Source: Hydrocarboniphaga effusa AP103 | Lineage (GTDB): Bacteria; Pseudomonadota; Gammaproteobacteria; Nevskiales; Nevskiaceae | Reading direction: 5' to 3' | Assembly: GCF_000271305.1 (NCBI RefSeq) | Contig: NZ_AKGD01000001.1 | Span: 1,550,001 to 1,614,000 of the forward strand | DNA length: 64,000 nucleotides | Shown: piece by piece, positions 40,816 through 48,960 of the stretch | Numbering within the stretch: the stretch's first letter is position 1 | How the letters are laid out: each line of letters starts with the position of its first letter | Position numbers and translations under genes: made by a program | The notes under the pieces: generated by a model | Database searches by the model: none | What the model was told of the DNA's origin: nothing | Seen by the model: the letters and a program-made list of their open reading frames with translations, nothing else

Positions 40816-41388
40816 TCAAAGGATCATCACCAGATTGCGGCCAGCCACCGAGCGCTCGTCGAAGTCGATACGTCGCTGCACCAGCCGCAGCGTGCCGAAG
40901 GGGCAGCGCCTCAGGACGTCCTCCCGGCAGTACACGAACTGGTCGATCTCGTAGGCGCGGCGCGTGCGGACCGCCAGGCAATTGCTGCGCGCCGCGAACT
41001 CGCCGTCCTTGCCGGTCTCGAACACCTCGACATTCGTCACCAGACGCCGGTAGCGCTCCGGCGGATCGACGCGCCACTGCATGCCGCTGTGGAACTGGTC
41101 GACACGCGCCTTGAGGAAGCCATAGTCGTCGTCGTACATGAAGACCTCCGCGGGCTGTCCATAGCGTTTCTCCTTGCGAAAGCGCAGTTCCCTGCTCACC
41201 ACCATGTAGCGAATCGTCGGATCCACGATCTGCTCCAGCCAGTCGGACAAGCGCTCGGTGTCGAGCAACCGGGCCTCGCGGTACAACAGCCGCTCGGCCT
41301 CGCGCCAGACCGCGTCCGGAGCGTACTGTTCCGGCGGCACGGTTCCGGCCGTGTCCTGCTTCACCGCTACCGCTGCATCGTTTGCCAT
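40816..41388 (-). CDS. Aromatic ring-hydroxylating dioxygenase, beta subunit
   Basis: 190 residues of the NTF2-like beta-subunit family: EAERLLYREARLLDTERLSDWLEQI, DPTIRYMVVSRELRFR, and the C-terminal LRLVQRRIDFDERSVAGRNLVMIL. It forms the trimeric base of an alpha3beta3 oxygenase with the product of the gene 16 bp upstream. Confidence 0.9.
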   Translation of the reverse strand: MANDAAVAVKQDTAGTVPPEQYAPDAVWREAERLLYREARLLDTERLSDWLEQIVDPTIRYMVVSRELRFRKEKRYGQPAEVFMYDDDYGFLKARVDQFHSGMQWRVDPPERYRRLVTNVEVFETGKDGEFAARSNCLAVRTRRAYEIDQFVYCREDVLRRCPFGTLRLVQRRIDFDERSVAGRNLVMIL

Positions 41389-41404
41389 ATAGGGTCTCCG
41401 GGGA

Positions 41405-42772
41405 TCAGGCCGCTGCCGCGACGGTGGTCGGATCGGCTCCTGCCTCGATAAGCTGGCGCTTCCACTGCGAGTCGTTGGGATCCATGTCGTGCCAGTCCTT
41501 CGCGGCCATCACTTCCTGGTAGAAGCGGAAGTAGCCACGGTAGGAGGTCTCGCCGATGGCCGACTCGCCGACCACGCCCGGCAGTTCCGGGTCCTCGCGG
41601 TCACCACCGATACCCATTTGCGCGTTCATGAAGCCCTGGCGCGTGACATAGCCGCGAGACAGCTGGCTTTCCGATTCCATGTTGTCGTTGTCATCCGCCT
41701 CCCAGTAGCCCGCCACGCCGAAGGTGCGGTGCATGGAATTGGCGATGCGCTGCTTGAGCTCCGCCGGCATGTCCTTCTCCACAATCGCCCAGGTGAAGCA
41801 CTCGGTGCGATCGGGCCCGTGAGGCTGCCAGACCTTGAACAGGTTGGATCCCCAGAGGTAGGTATTGTTGGGAAACACCGAACCGTTGATGTGCGAACCG
41901 TAGTAGCGCGCGCGCAGGGCGCCCACCGCTTTCTCGATCGCGGGACGCTTCTGGGCCTGCCACGCCAGTAGGTCGGCGGCCAGCTTGCCGTCGTGGGAGC
42001 CGGGGGCGACGTCGTAGAGGATGCCCAAACCGTGGCCGTAGCGCGTCGCCACCTGCAGGCCGGCGCCCTCCGGCGGCAGGCCCGCATTGCCGGCCATCGG
42101 CGCCAGCATGCCGCCACCGGCTTTCAGCGCGGCAGCATGGGTCCATCCAACGTGATAGGCATCGCCAACGAAGTTCTCGCTCGGCGCCTTCCAGTTGCAA
42201 TGCACCATAGAGCGCCCGGGCGGTCCGATCAACTCGACGCCGCCGCTGGCTTCCATCCAGATATCCAGGTACCAGCGCGCCTCGCCCAGGTAGTCCTCCA
42301 GGCTCGGGGCGGCGGCATCAAAGCAGCCATAAACAAAACCGTGATAACTCTTCACTTTGGCTACTTCGCGCAGGCCATGCGTGGCCTTGTCCAGTCGACC
42401 CTTGTACAGCTCCTTCTCGAACGGCACGGACTGCAACGAACCATCCGAGCCATAGGACCAGCCGTGGTAGTTGCAGACGAAGCCCCGCGAATTTCCGGCT
42501 TCGACCGGACACAGGCGCGCTCCGCGGTGACGGCACACGTTGAGGAAGGCCTTGATGCCCCGGTCCTGCTGTCGCACGACGATGACCTCATCCTGGCCCA
42601 TGCGCGCGGTAACGAAGTCACCCGGATTCGGGATCGCGCTCTCATGCGTCAGGAACAGCCAGCAGCGCGCGAAAATCTGCGCCATCTCCTGCTCGTAGAT
42701 ATCACGGTCATGATAGATGCGCGCGCTCTGCAGACCGTTCCGCACATCGATCAAGGTATTGATGGAACTCAT
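41405..42772 (-). CDS. Aromatic ring-hydroxylating dioxygenase, alpha subunit (naphthalene/PAH type)
   Basis: 455 residues from ATG 42772 with AGGAG upstream. Rieske centre C80-x-H82...C100-x2-H103 (CRHRGARLC, CNYHGW); iron site D204, H207, H212 (GDAYHVGWTH) and an acidic residue near 361 (EADDNDNME). It belongs with naphthalene/phenanthrene-type oxygenases in length (NahAc 449) and motif wording. It should add O2 to an aromatic ring giving a cis-dihydrodiol. Neighbouring isomerase and aldolase genes suggest a naphthalene-type substrate; methylated or larger PAHs are possible. Confidence 0.88.
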   Translation of the reverse strand: MSSINTLIDVRNGLQSARIYHDRDIYEQEMAQIFARCWLFLTHESAIPNPGDFVTARMGQDEVIVVRQQDRGIKAFLNVCRHRGARLCPVEAGNSRGFVCNYHGWSYGSDGSLQSVPFEKELYKGRLDKATHGLREVAKVKSYHGFVYGCFDAAAPSLEDYLGEARWYLDIWMEASGGVELIGPPGRSMVHCNWKAPSENFVGDAYHVGWTHAAALKAGGGMLAPMAGNAGLPPEGAGLQVATRYGHGLGILYDVAPGSHDGKLAADLLAWQAQKRPAIEKAVGALRARYYGSHINGSVFPNNTYLWGSNLFKVWQPHGPDRTECFTWAIVEKDMPAELKQRIANSMHRTFGVAGYWEADDNDNMESESQLSRGYVTRQGFMNAQMGIGGDREDPELPGVVGESAIGETSYRGYFRFYQEVMAAKDWHDMDPNDSQWKRQLIEAGADPTTVAAAA

Positions 42773-43392
42773 GGTACTTTCTCCTGTATCGCAAACTTCA
42801 AATCGGGCTGCGCGAGGTACTCCTCGAGGAAGTCCAGGCGGTCGTTGCCCCACCACATCTGATCGCCGATCAGTATCGTCGGCACCCCAAAAACACCCAG
42901 TTCCTGGGCGCGCCTGTTGCTGGCGTCGTACCGCGCCTCGGCGTCCTCCGAATGGAGAAACCCGAGGAACTCGCCCGCGTCCCAGCCGAGCTCTTCCGCA
43001 ACCTCCTGCAGAAGCGCGGGGTCACCCATATCGCCGCCCTCGCCCCAACAGCGGCGCCAGGCGACGCCTGCATAGGATTCCGCCTGGGCTCGGTCGATGG
43101 CATAGAACAGACCCTTGTTCATCAGGCCCGAGTCCAGCGACACCGGGAATTTCAGCGGTACGCCGTAGCGCCGCGCCCAGCGATCCATGTCGGTCACCAG
43201 GTAGCGCAGCTTCACCGGGATCTTCACGTTGGGTGGGCCGCTGTTGCCGGCAGCACGCTTGGCTGCCGGCAGGTCGATCGGGCAGTAGGTGATGCCGCGC
43301 CCATAGCGGCGCGCAAGCGACGGCAGCCGCTGGTGCGCCAGGTAGGCGAAGGGACTCATGAAGTCTAGGAAGAACTGCAGGTTGTGGGACAC
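42769..43392 (-). CDS. nahD: 2-Hydroxychromene-2-carboxylate isomerase (NahD-like)
   Basis: 207 residues from a GTG at 43392. DsbA/GST-kappa-like fold with the glutathione-binding FFLDFMSPFAYLAHQRL (Ser) and ELGVFGVPTILIGDQMWWGNDRLDFL. It interconverts hydroxychromene carboxylate and trans-o-hydroxybenzylidenepyruvate in naphthalene breakdown. Its stop overlaps the alpha-subunit ATG (ATGA), so the two are translationally coupled. Confidence 0.88.
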   Translation of the reverse strand: MSHNLQFFLDFMSPFAYLAHQRLPSLARRYGRGITYCPIDLPAAKRAAGNSGPPNVKIPVKLRYLVTDMDRWARRYGVPLKFPVSLDSGLMNKGLFYAIDRAQAESYAGVAWRRCWGEGGDMGDPALLQEVAEELGWDAGEFLGFLHSEDAEARYDASNRRAQELGVFGVPTILIGDQMWWGNDRLDFLEEYLAQPDLKFAIQEKVP

Positions 43393-43399
43393 GGGGAGC

Positions 43400-44227
43400 T
43401 CAGGCCGCCTTCAGTTCGGCGAATCCGATGCCGGTGATCCACTGCGGCACCGGCTCGTACAGCATCAGCTCGGCCCTGGATTCTCCGAGAGCAGCCATGG
43501 CGCAGATCCAGTTGCGGATCTCCAGAGCGCCGTTGCCGCCCTCGCGCAGGATCTCCTCGTCGGACAGCGCGATCAGACCCTCGACGTCACCGGCGCCCGC
43601 AAGCGCCAGGATGCGGCGGTCGAAGCTCTCGTTGATGCGGCCCATTTCTGCACTGCCGACCCAGTGACTGATGCCGCCGGTTCCGAACACCACCACCCGC
43701 TCCTTGCCACCCCAACTGCCGATAGCGCGGCGGATGCTCTGGCCAATCTGCTGGGCACGACGCCCCTGCACCACCGGCATCACACCGCAGTTGAGATACA
43801 CGGGAATGGTGCGCAGCCCGACATTGGACTTGACGCAGTAGTGATGCGGCACAGCCACCCCGTGGTCCACCGTCAGGGCCTTGGCAAAGGACCAGTCGAT
43901 ACCATCGTCATAGCCACTGAACAGGATGTGCTTGGCCAGCGGCTCGTTGTTCTCGATCACGCCGGTCTCGAAGCCGAGCCACTTCTCGGCCGGCCCCTCG
44001 ACATCGCCAATGCCGATCAGGCAGCGCGGGATGCAGTGCGGCCCAAACAGCGCGTAGTGATCGTCTCCGATGATGATCGCAGTGTCGGCATCAAGTTCAT
44101 CGACCCGGCGCGCGACCTTCTCGAAGGCACCGAGCACGCGGTCGCACTGCGCCGGTTCCGCCGCATCGGTAATGCTCGGGATCAAGGGGTCATGCGGCAT
44201 CAGGAAGCCGCCCACTATTTCTGCCAT
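43400..44227 (-). CDS. Class III (LigB-type) extradiol dioxygenase, catalytic subunit
   Basis: 275 residues with a good AAGGAG site. LigB-fold metal ligands: H12 in FLMPHDP, H57 in IIGDDHYALF, and probably E236 (GNGALEIRNW); H188 in GTGGISHWVG matches the catalytic base. A small LigA-type subunit gene lies just upstream, as in protocatechuate 4,5-dioxygenase. In the pathway drawn here it fills the slot of 1,2-dihydroxynaphthalene dioxygenase, normally a vicinal-oxygen-chelate enzyme (NahC). Confidence 0.88.
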   Translation of the reverse strand: MAEIVGGFLMPHDPLIPSITDAAEPAQCDRVLGAFEKVARRVDELDADTAIIIGDDHYALFGPHCIPRCLIGIGDVEGPAEKWLGFETGVIENNEPLAKHILFSGYDDGIDWSFAKALTVDHGVAVPHHYCVKSNVGLRTIPVYLNCGVMPVVQGRRAQQIGQSIRRAIGSWGGKERVVVFGTGGISHWVGSAEMGRINESFDRRILALAGAGDVEGLIALSDEEILREGGNGALEIRNWICAMAALGESRAELMLYEPVPQWITGIGFAELKAA

Positions 44228-44251
44228 TTCTATCTCCTTCGTAGGTCGGCC

Positions 44252-44512
44252 TCAGGCCGGACGGTTCATGCTCTGCATGTACTCGCCCATCGATCCAGGC
44301 CCGCGCACCGCCAGGAAAGCCATCATCAGCAGCAGCGTGCTGGTTTCGCGCCGCGCCATCGCGCCGACATCCAGATCAGCCAGGATGGCCCGCTCCGCTT
44401 CGTCCAGCCGGAACTCGGCCGCATAGGTCTGCGGGCAGGCGCGGTAGCGCTCTGTCTCCACCGGGTTGGTGCCGATCTGCCACAAGGCCTTTTCCAGTGC
44501 ATTGGTACTCAT
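44252..44512 (-). CDS. LigA-type small subunit of the extradiol dioxygenase
   Basis: 86 residues from ATG 44512 with GGGAGG upstream. The helical core ALWQIGTNPVETERYRACPQTYAAEF and LDVGAMARRETSTLLLMMAF match the LigA/PCA-dioxygenase alpha family. It caps the active site of the LigB subunit 24 bp downstream. The longer open frame upstream overlaps the aldolase gene and is not coding. Confidence 0.8.
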   Translation of the reverse strand: MSTNALEKALWQIGTNPVETERYRACPQTYAAEFRLDEAERAILADLDVGAMARRETSTLLLMMAFLAVRGPGSMGEYMQSMNRPA

Positions 44513-44513
44513 G

Positions 44514-45506
44514 TCACCCTCCCCTGCTGTCATATTCGCGGTGCAGCTGTGCCCAACGCCGGCCAGACTCGCGGGCGCCTTCGAGATAAGCCTCCGGCAC
44601 CAGCGTGTACGGCGGCCGGGCCGGGCCCGCTCGCATCCAGCCGGCGGCGTCCATGCGCGCCTTCTCCAGGCCAATGTTGTAAAGCGAGAACTCCTTGAAC
44701 GAGCCTTGCGGGAACAGTGTCTGGTAAGTGCGGCCGATAGCTCCGGTCAGCGCCTGCGCCTGCGCCCAGTCGCCGCACTTCTTCGCCCGTTCCACCTCGT
44801 CGCGCAGCCGCAGCACCGGCGCCGGGCCGCAGACTGCGCCGCTGGTCCAGAACGCGGTGCAGGCCTCCGGCGCGATACGTGCGGCGGCGTAGTAGTCGGC
44901 GTCAATCGGCAGGAAGCGGATGCGTCCCTTGGTCAGATTCAGATCCGCCATCAGTGCGCCGATACCCAGGTACTTCGCCGTGATGACCTGCGGGATCTCC
45001 GCGACCTGTGCCCAGAACGGCCGCGGGAAATCGAACTTGAAGGCCTCCGGGTTGGCGTAAATGCAGATCGCCGTGTCCGGGCATGCCTCGGCGACGTCGC
45101 GGTAGAACTGCACCGCGGTCGGCACATCAGGCGCGCACCACATCGGCGGTCCGAGCATGACGCCGTCAATACCGATGTCGCGTGCCTCGCGCGTCTGCCG
45201 GATGGTCTCGCGCGTGCCCAGGCTGCTGGTGCCGCCGAACAGCGGCACGCGGCCACGCACGGTCTCGACCAGCGTCCCCAGGTAGGCGCGCTTCTCCTCC
45301 CAGGTCAGCGTCGCGCACTCGCCCAGGGAGCCCAGGGTCACGATCGCATCGACTCCGGCGGCGATCAGCTTTTCGGCCGCTCTCGCGGTTTCGTCGAGGT
45401 CAACGGTGTTCTGGACGCGCCAGTCGCCGGCGTCCGGGGTCGCGGGTGTGGGCATGATCGCCCAACACCCACGAACCTCATCGACAGTGAGCAACTGCCT
45501 GCCCAT
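44514..45506 (-). CDS. nahE: trans-o-Hydroxybenzylidenepyruvate hydratase-aldolase (NahE-like)
   Basis: 330 residues from ATG 45506. DHDPS-superfamily aldolase following NahE closely: [84 protein letters not shown] and the Schiff-base Lys in [12 protein letters not shown]. It splits hydroxybenzylidenepyruvate into salicylaldehyde (or a larger aldehyde) and pyruvate. Start overlaps the DUF1329 stop (TGATG). Confidence 0.92.
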   Translation of the reverse strand: MGRQLLTVDEVRGCWAIMPTPATPDAGDWRVQNTVDLDETARAAEKLIAAGVDAIVTLGSLGECATLTWEEKRAYLGTLVETVRGRVPLFGGTSSLGTRETIRQTREARDIGIDGVMLGPPMWCAPDVPTAVQFYRDVAEACPDTAICIYANPEAFKFDFPRPFWAQVAEIPQVITAKYLGIGALMADLNLTKGRIRFLPIDADYYAAARIAPEACTAFWTSGAVCGPAPVLRLRDEVERAKKCGDWAQAQALTGAIGRTYQTLFPQGSFKEFSLYNIGLEKARMDAAGWMRAGPARPPYTLVPEAYLEGARESGRRWAQLHREYDSRGG

Positions 45507-46819
45507 CAAGCACCACCGCTGCGCATGAACTGCGGGTTGAACATGCGCACCGGGCTCTTGCTTCCGTCAATCTCGGTGCGGAACTGCCCGGTGGTGCAGC
45601 GCTGGTTCTGCACGTCGAACATGCTGAAGCTATCGTAGATCGCCGCAAACTTGCCCTTGTTGCTCGGCAGATGATGCTCGGTAGAGGTGTGGCCGATCAT
45701 CCAGGACTTCCACAGCTTTCCGGCGCGGTCATAGACCAGCGTGCGCGGCGCGACGAAAGTCTGGGAGTCGAGGTACATCACGCGGCGACCAACCGGCGAG
45801 GATTTATCAACCGGCGTCATCTCCACTTCGTGCACCTGCCGCAGCTGCCAGGTGACGTCGGGGAAGCACTCGCCCTTGCCGGTCATCGCAACGAACTTGT
45901 AGCCGTCCGGCTGCTTGTACTCATCCGAAAGCTTCTGCTCGTTATGGCGGTACAGCGGCATCAGCAGGGTCTTGGTTCCCTTGAACTTCCAGTTCATCTC
46001 GGCCACGCGCCCGAAGTAACCCTCGAAGTCCTGGATCATCAGGTCGGAACCGAGGAAGGCATCCGTGGTCTGGCTGGTCTCCAGGCGACGCACGCGGCGC
46101 TGGAAGCCCAGATACAGGTAGCCGTCGCTGGCCTTCTGGTCCTGGTCGAAGTTCAGAATCATCAGCTGCGTGTCCTGAACGTCCTGCGGGCTGAACGCCT
46201 TGCCGTAGATGCCGCGGAAGTAGTCGTTGGGATTGGGCGAAACCGCCGGGATCGGCTCCTCGGCGACACGGTGCTTGAAGTTCAGGAAGTTGAACTGGAA
46301 TTCGACCGTGCGATCCACCTTTCCGGTGGCGGCGTTGCGGTACTTCCAGTAGAACGGCTTGATCTGGACGTTGTCGCCAGCCGAGAAGGTGTGACGGAAA
46401 TTGAACGCCAGCTTGCGGCCGGCGTCGGGATCGCTGCTCGACGGCAGCTCCGGAAACGGTCGGCCGGCGCTGTAGCCTTCGAGGTTGCCACCGACGATCT
46501 TGACCTTGCCGATGTTCTGCCGTGTCGCCTCCACGTACTTCGGATGCACATCGAAGGAATCGGTAGGGCCAACCTTGATAGCCGGCTGCTCACCTTTCTT
46601 CAGCAGGTCGTAGGTGACCGGGTCCAGCACCGCCTTGAACTGGTCGGCATTGTTCTTGTCGATCACGACCCCGACGTTAACGCCGGGCGCCGTCGGCGCG
46701 CCGGCCTTGTAGGGGTAAAAGGACTGGTTGATGACTTCGTCGGCGCTCTGCGCCAGCGCCGGAGCAGTGAACAGCGTTCCGGCGAGCATCGCCAATACGG
46801 ATCGGGTGATTCTCTTCAT
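45506..46819 (-). CDS. DUF1329 family exported outer-membrane-associated protein
   Basis: 437 residues from ATG 46819 with AGAGGA upstream; signal peptide [18 protein letters not shown]. The DUF1329 core ([42 protein letters not shown]) is related to LolA/LolB-like lipid carriers. DUF1329 genes travel with DUF1302 and RND genes in hydrophobic-compound loci; here all are in one operon with the catabolic genes. A role in moving hydrophobic substrate or modifying the outer membrane is inference. Confidence 0.85.
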   Translation of the reverse strand: MKRITRSVLAMLAGTLFTAPALAQSADEVINQSFYPYKAGAPTAPGVNVGVVIDKNNADQFKAVLDPVTYDLLKKGEQPAIKVGPTDSFDVHPKYVEATRQNIGKVKIVGGNLEGYSAGRPFPELPSSSDPDAGRKLAFNFRHTFSAGDNVQIKPFYWKYRNAATGKVDRTVEFQFNFLNFKHRVAEEPIPAVSPNPNDYFRGIYGKAFSPQDVQDTQLMILNFDQDQKASDGYLYLGFQRRVRRLETSQTTDAFLGSDLMIQDFEGYFGRVAEMNWKFKGTKTLLMPLYRHNEQKLSDEYKQPDGYKFVAMTGKGECFPDVTWQLRQVHEVEMTPVDKSSPVGRRVMYLDSQTFVAPRTLVYDRAGKLWKSWMIGHTSTEHHLPSNKGKFAAIYDSFSMFDVQNQRCTTGQFRTEIDGSKSPVRMFNPQFMRSGGA

Positions 46820-46856
46820 CTTGGATTCCTCTCGGGGGTTTATGCGTGGGGCCGGA

Positions 46857-48932
46857 TCAGAAGAACTGGTAGCCCAGGGTGATAAAGACCTCGTCTTCCT
46901 TGTCCGATGAGCCCAGGGGGCCCTGGCGGAAACGGCCCAGCGGCTCGAAGCCGGTGAGACCGATGGGGCCGGCCTCCAGCAAGGGGCCGCCGGATGAGGC
47001 ATAGGCGGTAAACGGCGGATAGGGGTTGCAGTCGCGGCAGTCGTTGAACTTCTGCGCACCGTCGCCGAACTTGACGTTGGCACCGATCGAGATCTTGAAG
47101 TTCTGCGATAGCAGGTAGTCGACCGAAGGCTGCATCGCGTAGGCACCAGCCTTCCAGTCGCGCGCCATCACCAGCTTGGGCTGCAAGCGGTCTTGCAGGT
47201 ACCAGGTCTGGATGAAGAGCGTGCCGGTCCAGTTGTCCTTCCAGTCCGGCATGCCGATCTGGCCAAGCTGCGCCTGCTCCAGTTCGTGATCGAGCAGGTG
47301 CTGGCCGAAAATCTGCAGCGAGAACAGGAAGGTTCGGTCGGCGTTCAGGAAGGGAATGAACGTCAGGCGATCAAGCCCGACGACGTAGCGCGCGACGCGC
47401 GACTTGCTGTACAGCTCGGGGCGCAGGGTATTGGGAAACTCTTCGCCCCAAGTCATCGCCGCTTCGATGCGTGCCACTGTCTTGATCGGCGCGATGGTGA
47501 AGTCGAGCGAACCGCCGAGCAGCTTGACGCGCGGGAAGGCGATGTCGAAGGCGATCAGGTAAGGCACCGGGCGTGGCACGGTGTTGTACTGGCCCACCCC
47601 CGGCAGCAGTTCCGGCAGTTGCAGGTCCACCGGCAGCAGCAGGTTGGCGAAGGGACTGATCGCTGGCGGTCCCCCGGAGCCACCATGCAGGCTGGGCAGC
47701 TGCGAACGGTAGAGCAGGCCATTGAGCGAGAAGCTGACGTCGCCGAGCACGCCCTCGAACTTGGTGCCGATCTGCGTGTTGGACAGCGTCCAGTTCGGCA
47801 GCTGCACCTCGCGGATGCCGACCTGGTTGGGGCCGAAGTCCGTAGTCATGGCCGTACCCGGCTGCCCGAGGATTGGCGGCACCAGGGCAAAGTTGGACAC
47901 CGTACCGCCGTTATCCCAGAGATTCTTCATGCCGCGGAAGAAGCAGCCGGCATCCAGGATGACGTTGGCGGTGCCGCATTGGCCCAGGCTGTTGGGGCGG
48001 AACTTGTCGAAGTTCCATACCACCTGCCAGTTGAGATCCTGCAGGGCCCCCACCGGGCCCATTCGGTACTCTGCCGTGGCGATCCACATCGGGATGCGAA
48101 TGTCCTGCAATTCGTCATAGATGTTGTTGCGCGAGTAGTCGACCGGGTTGATGACGTCGAGCACGCGAAACAGATCGGTACGGCCCCAGATGACCTGCTG
48201 CTTGCCTACGCGGAAGAACAGTTCCTGCTCCTCGTCGCTGAGCGGCGATGAGAACAGCAGGGAACTGTCGAAGTAGGCTTCGCGCAGCCAGTCGAGGCGG
48301 TCGGCATCAGCGAATTCCGGGAAGCGCAGATCGTTCTCGCTGCCGTCCATGTAGCCGCGGAGGCAGCCGCGGGAATCCACGTCGCAGGGCCGCACCGGAA
48401 CGCCGAATGCGACACCGCCGCCCGGCCGGTGCAGGGGCTCGCCCAGCACGATCATGCCGTCGTTGGGATTGTTGGCCAGGTTGAAACCGAATTGGCCGAG
48501 GCCCGCGCCCGGCACGCCGTTGAACACCCCGTACTGCAGGTTATTGCCGCCGAAGGCGCCGCGGCCATGCGCCACGCAGCCGGCCGGGATCAAGCCGGAG
48601 GTGTCCTCCAGGCAGATCGGGCCACCGGCATTGCGGCCGTACTCCTTCGAATTGAGGTCATAAACACCGTCGTAGGTGCCACGCAGCTTCAAGGTCAAGG
48701 AGTTGCCGGTGAAGGCACCGAGATCGTCGAACTCGCGATCTGCCTCGAGGCGCAGGGTATTGCGCTCCTTCGACAGGCCGACATCCTGGCGGACGCGGGT
48801 ATCGTTCTCCAGGAAGCCATTGATGCGCCATGCGCCCAATTCCCCGGCCTGTACCGTCTTGCCATGCAGGGCCAAGCCCCATGCGCACAATCCCATCACG
48901 AGGCTTCCCAATGCCTTTCCGGCAATCCTCAT
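46857..48932 (-). CDS. DUF1302 family outer-membrane beta-barrel-like protein
   Basis: 691 residues from ATG 48932; signal region LVMGLCAWGLALHGKTVQAGE. Typical DUF1302: WRINGFLENDTRVRQ near the start, FFRVGKQQVIWGRTDLFRVLDVINPVDYS in the middle, and a terminal aromatic residue (LGYQFF) as in outer-membrane barrels. Two cysteine-containing insertions (GPICLEDTSGLIPAGC, RPCDVDSRGC) are visible. Pairs with DUF1329 37 bp downstream. Confidence 0.87.
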   Translation of the reverse strand: MRIAGKALGSLVMGLCAWGLALHGKTVQAGELGAWRINGFLENDTRVRQDVGLSKERNTLRLEADREFDDLGAFTGNSLTLKLRGTYDGVYDLNSKEYGRNAGGPICLEDTSGLIPAGCVAHGRGAFGGNNLQYGVFNGVPGAGLGQFGFNLANNPNDGMIVLGEPLHRPGGGVAFGVPVRPCDVDSRGCLRGYMDGSENDLRFPEFADADRLDWLREAYFDSSLLFSSPLSDEEQELFFRVGKQQVIWGRTDLFRVLDVINPVDYSRNNIYDELQDIRIPMWIATAEYRMGPVGALQDLNWQVVWNFDKFRPNSLGQCGTANVILDAGCFFRGMKNLWDNGGTVSNFALVPPILGQPGTAMTTDFGPNQVGIREVQLPNWTLSNTQIGTKFEGVLGDVSFSLNGLLYRSQLPSLHGGSGGPPAISPFANLLLPVDLQLPELLPGVGQYNTVPRPVPYLIAFDIAFPRVKLLGGSLDFTIAPIKTVARIEAAMTWGEEFPNTLRPELYSKSRVARYVVGLDRLTFIPFLNADRTFLFSLQIFGQHLLDHELEQAQLGQIGMPDWKDNWTGTLFIQTWYLQDRLQPKLVMARDWKAGAYAMQPSVDYLLSQNFKISIGANVKFGDGAQKFNDCRDCNPYPPFTAYASSGGPLLEAGPIGLTGFEPLGRFRQGPLGSSDKEDEVFITLGYQFF

Positions 48933-48960
48933 CTGATTCACTCCTCTCTCAGGTCTCTGG

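Noticed and set aside
45507-45509. TTG at 45509 as start of the hydratase-aldolase
   Set aside because: The adjacent ATG at 45506 fits NahE-type N-termini and gives a standard TGATG coupling with the upstream gene.
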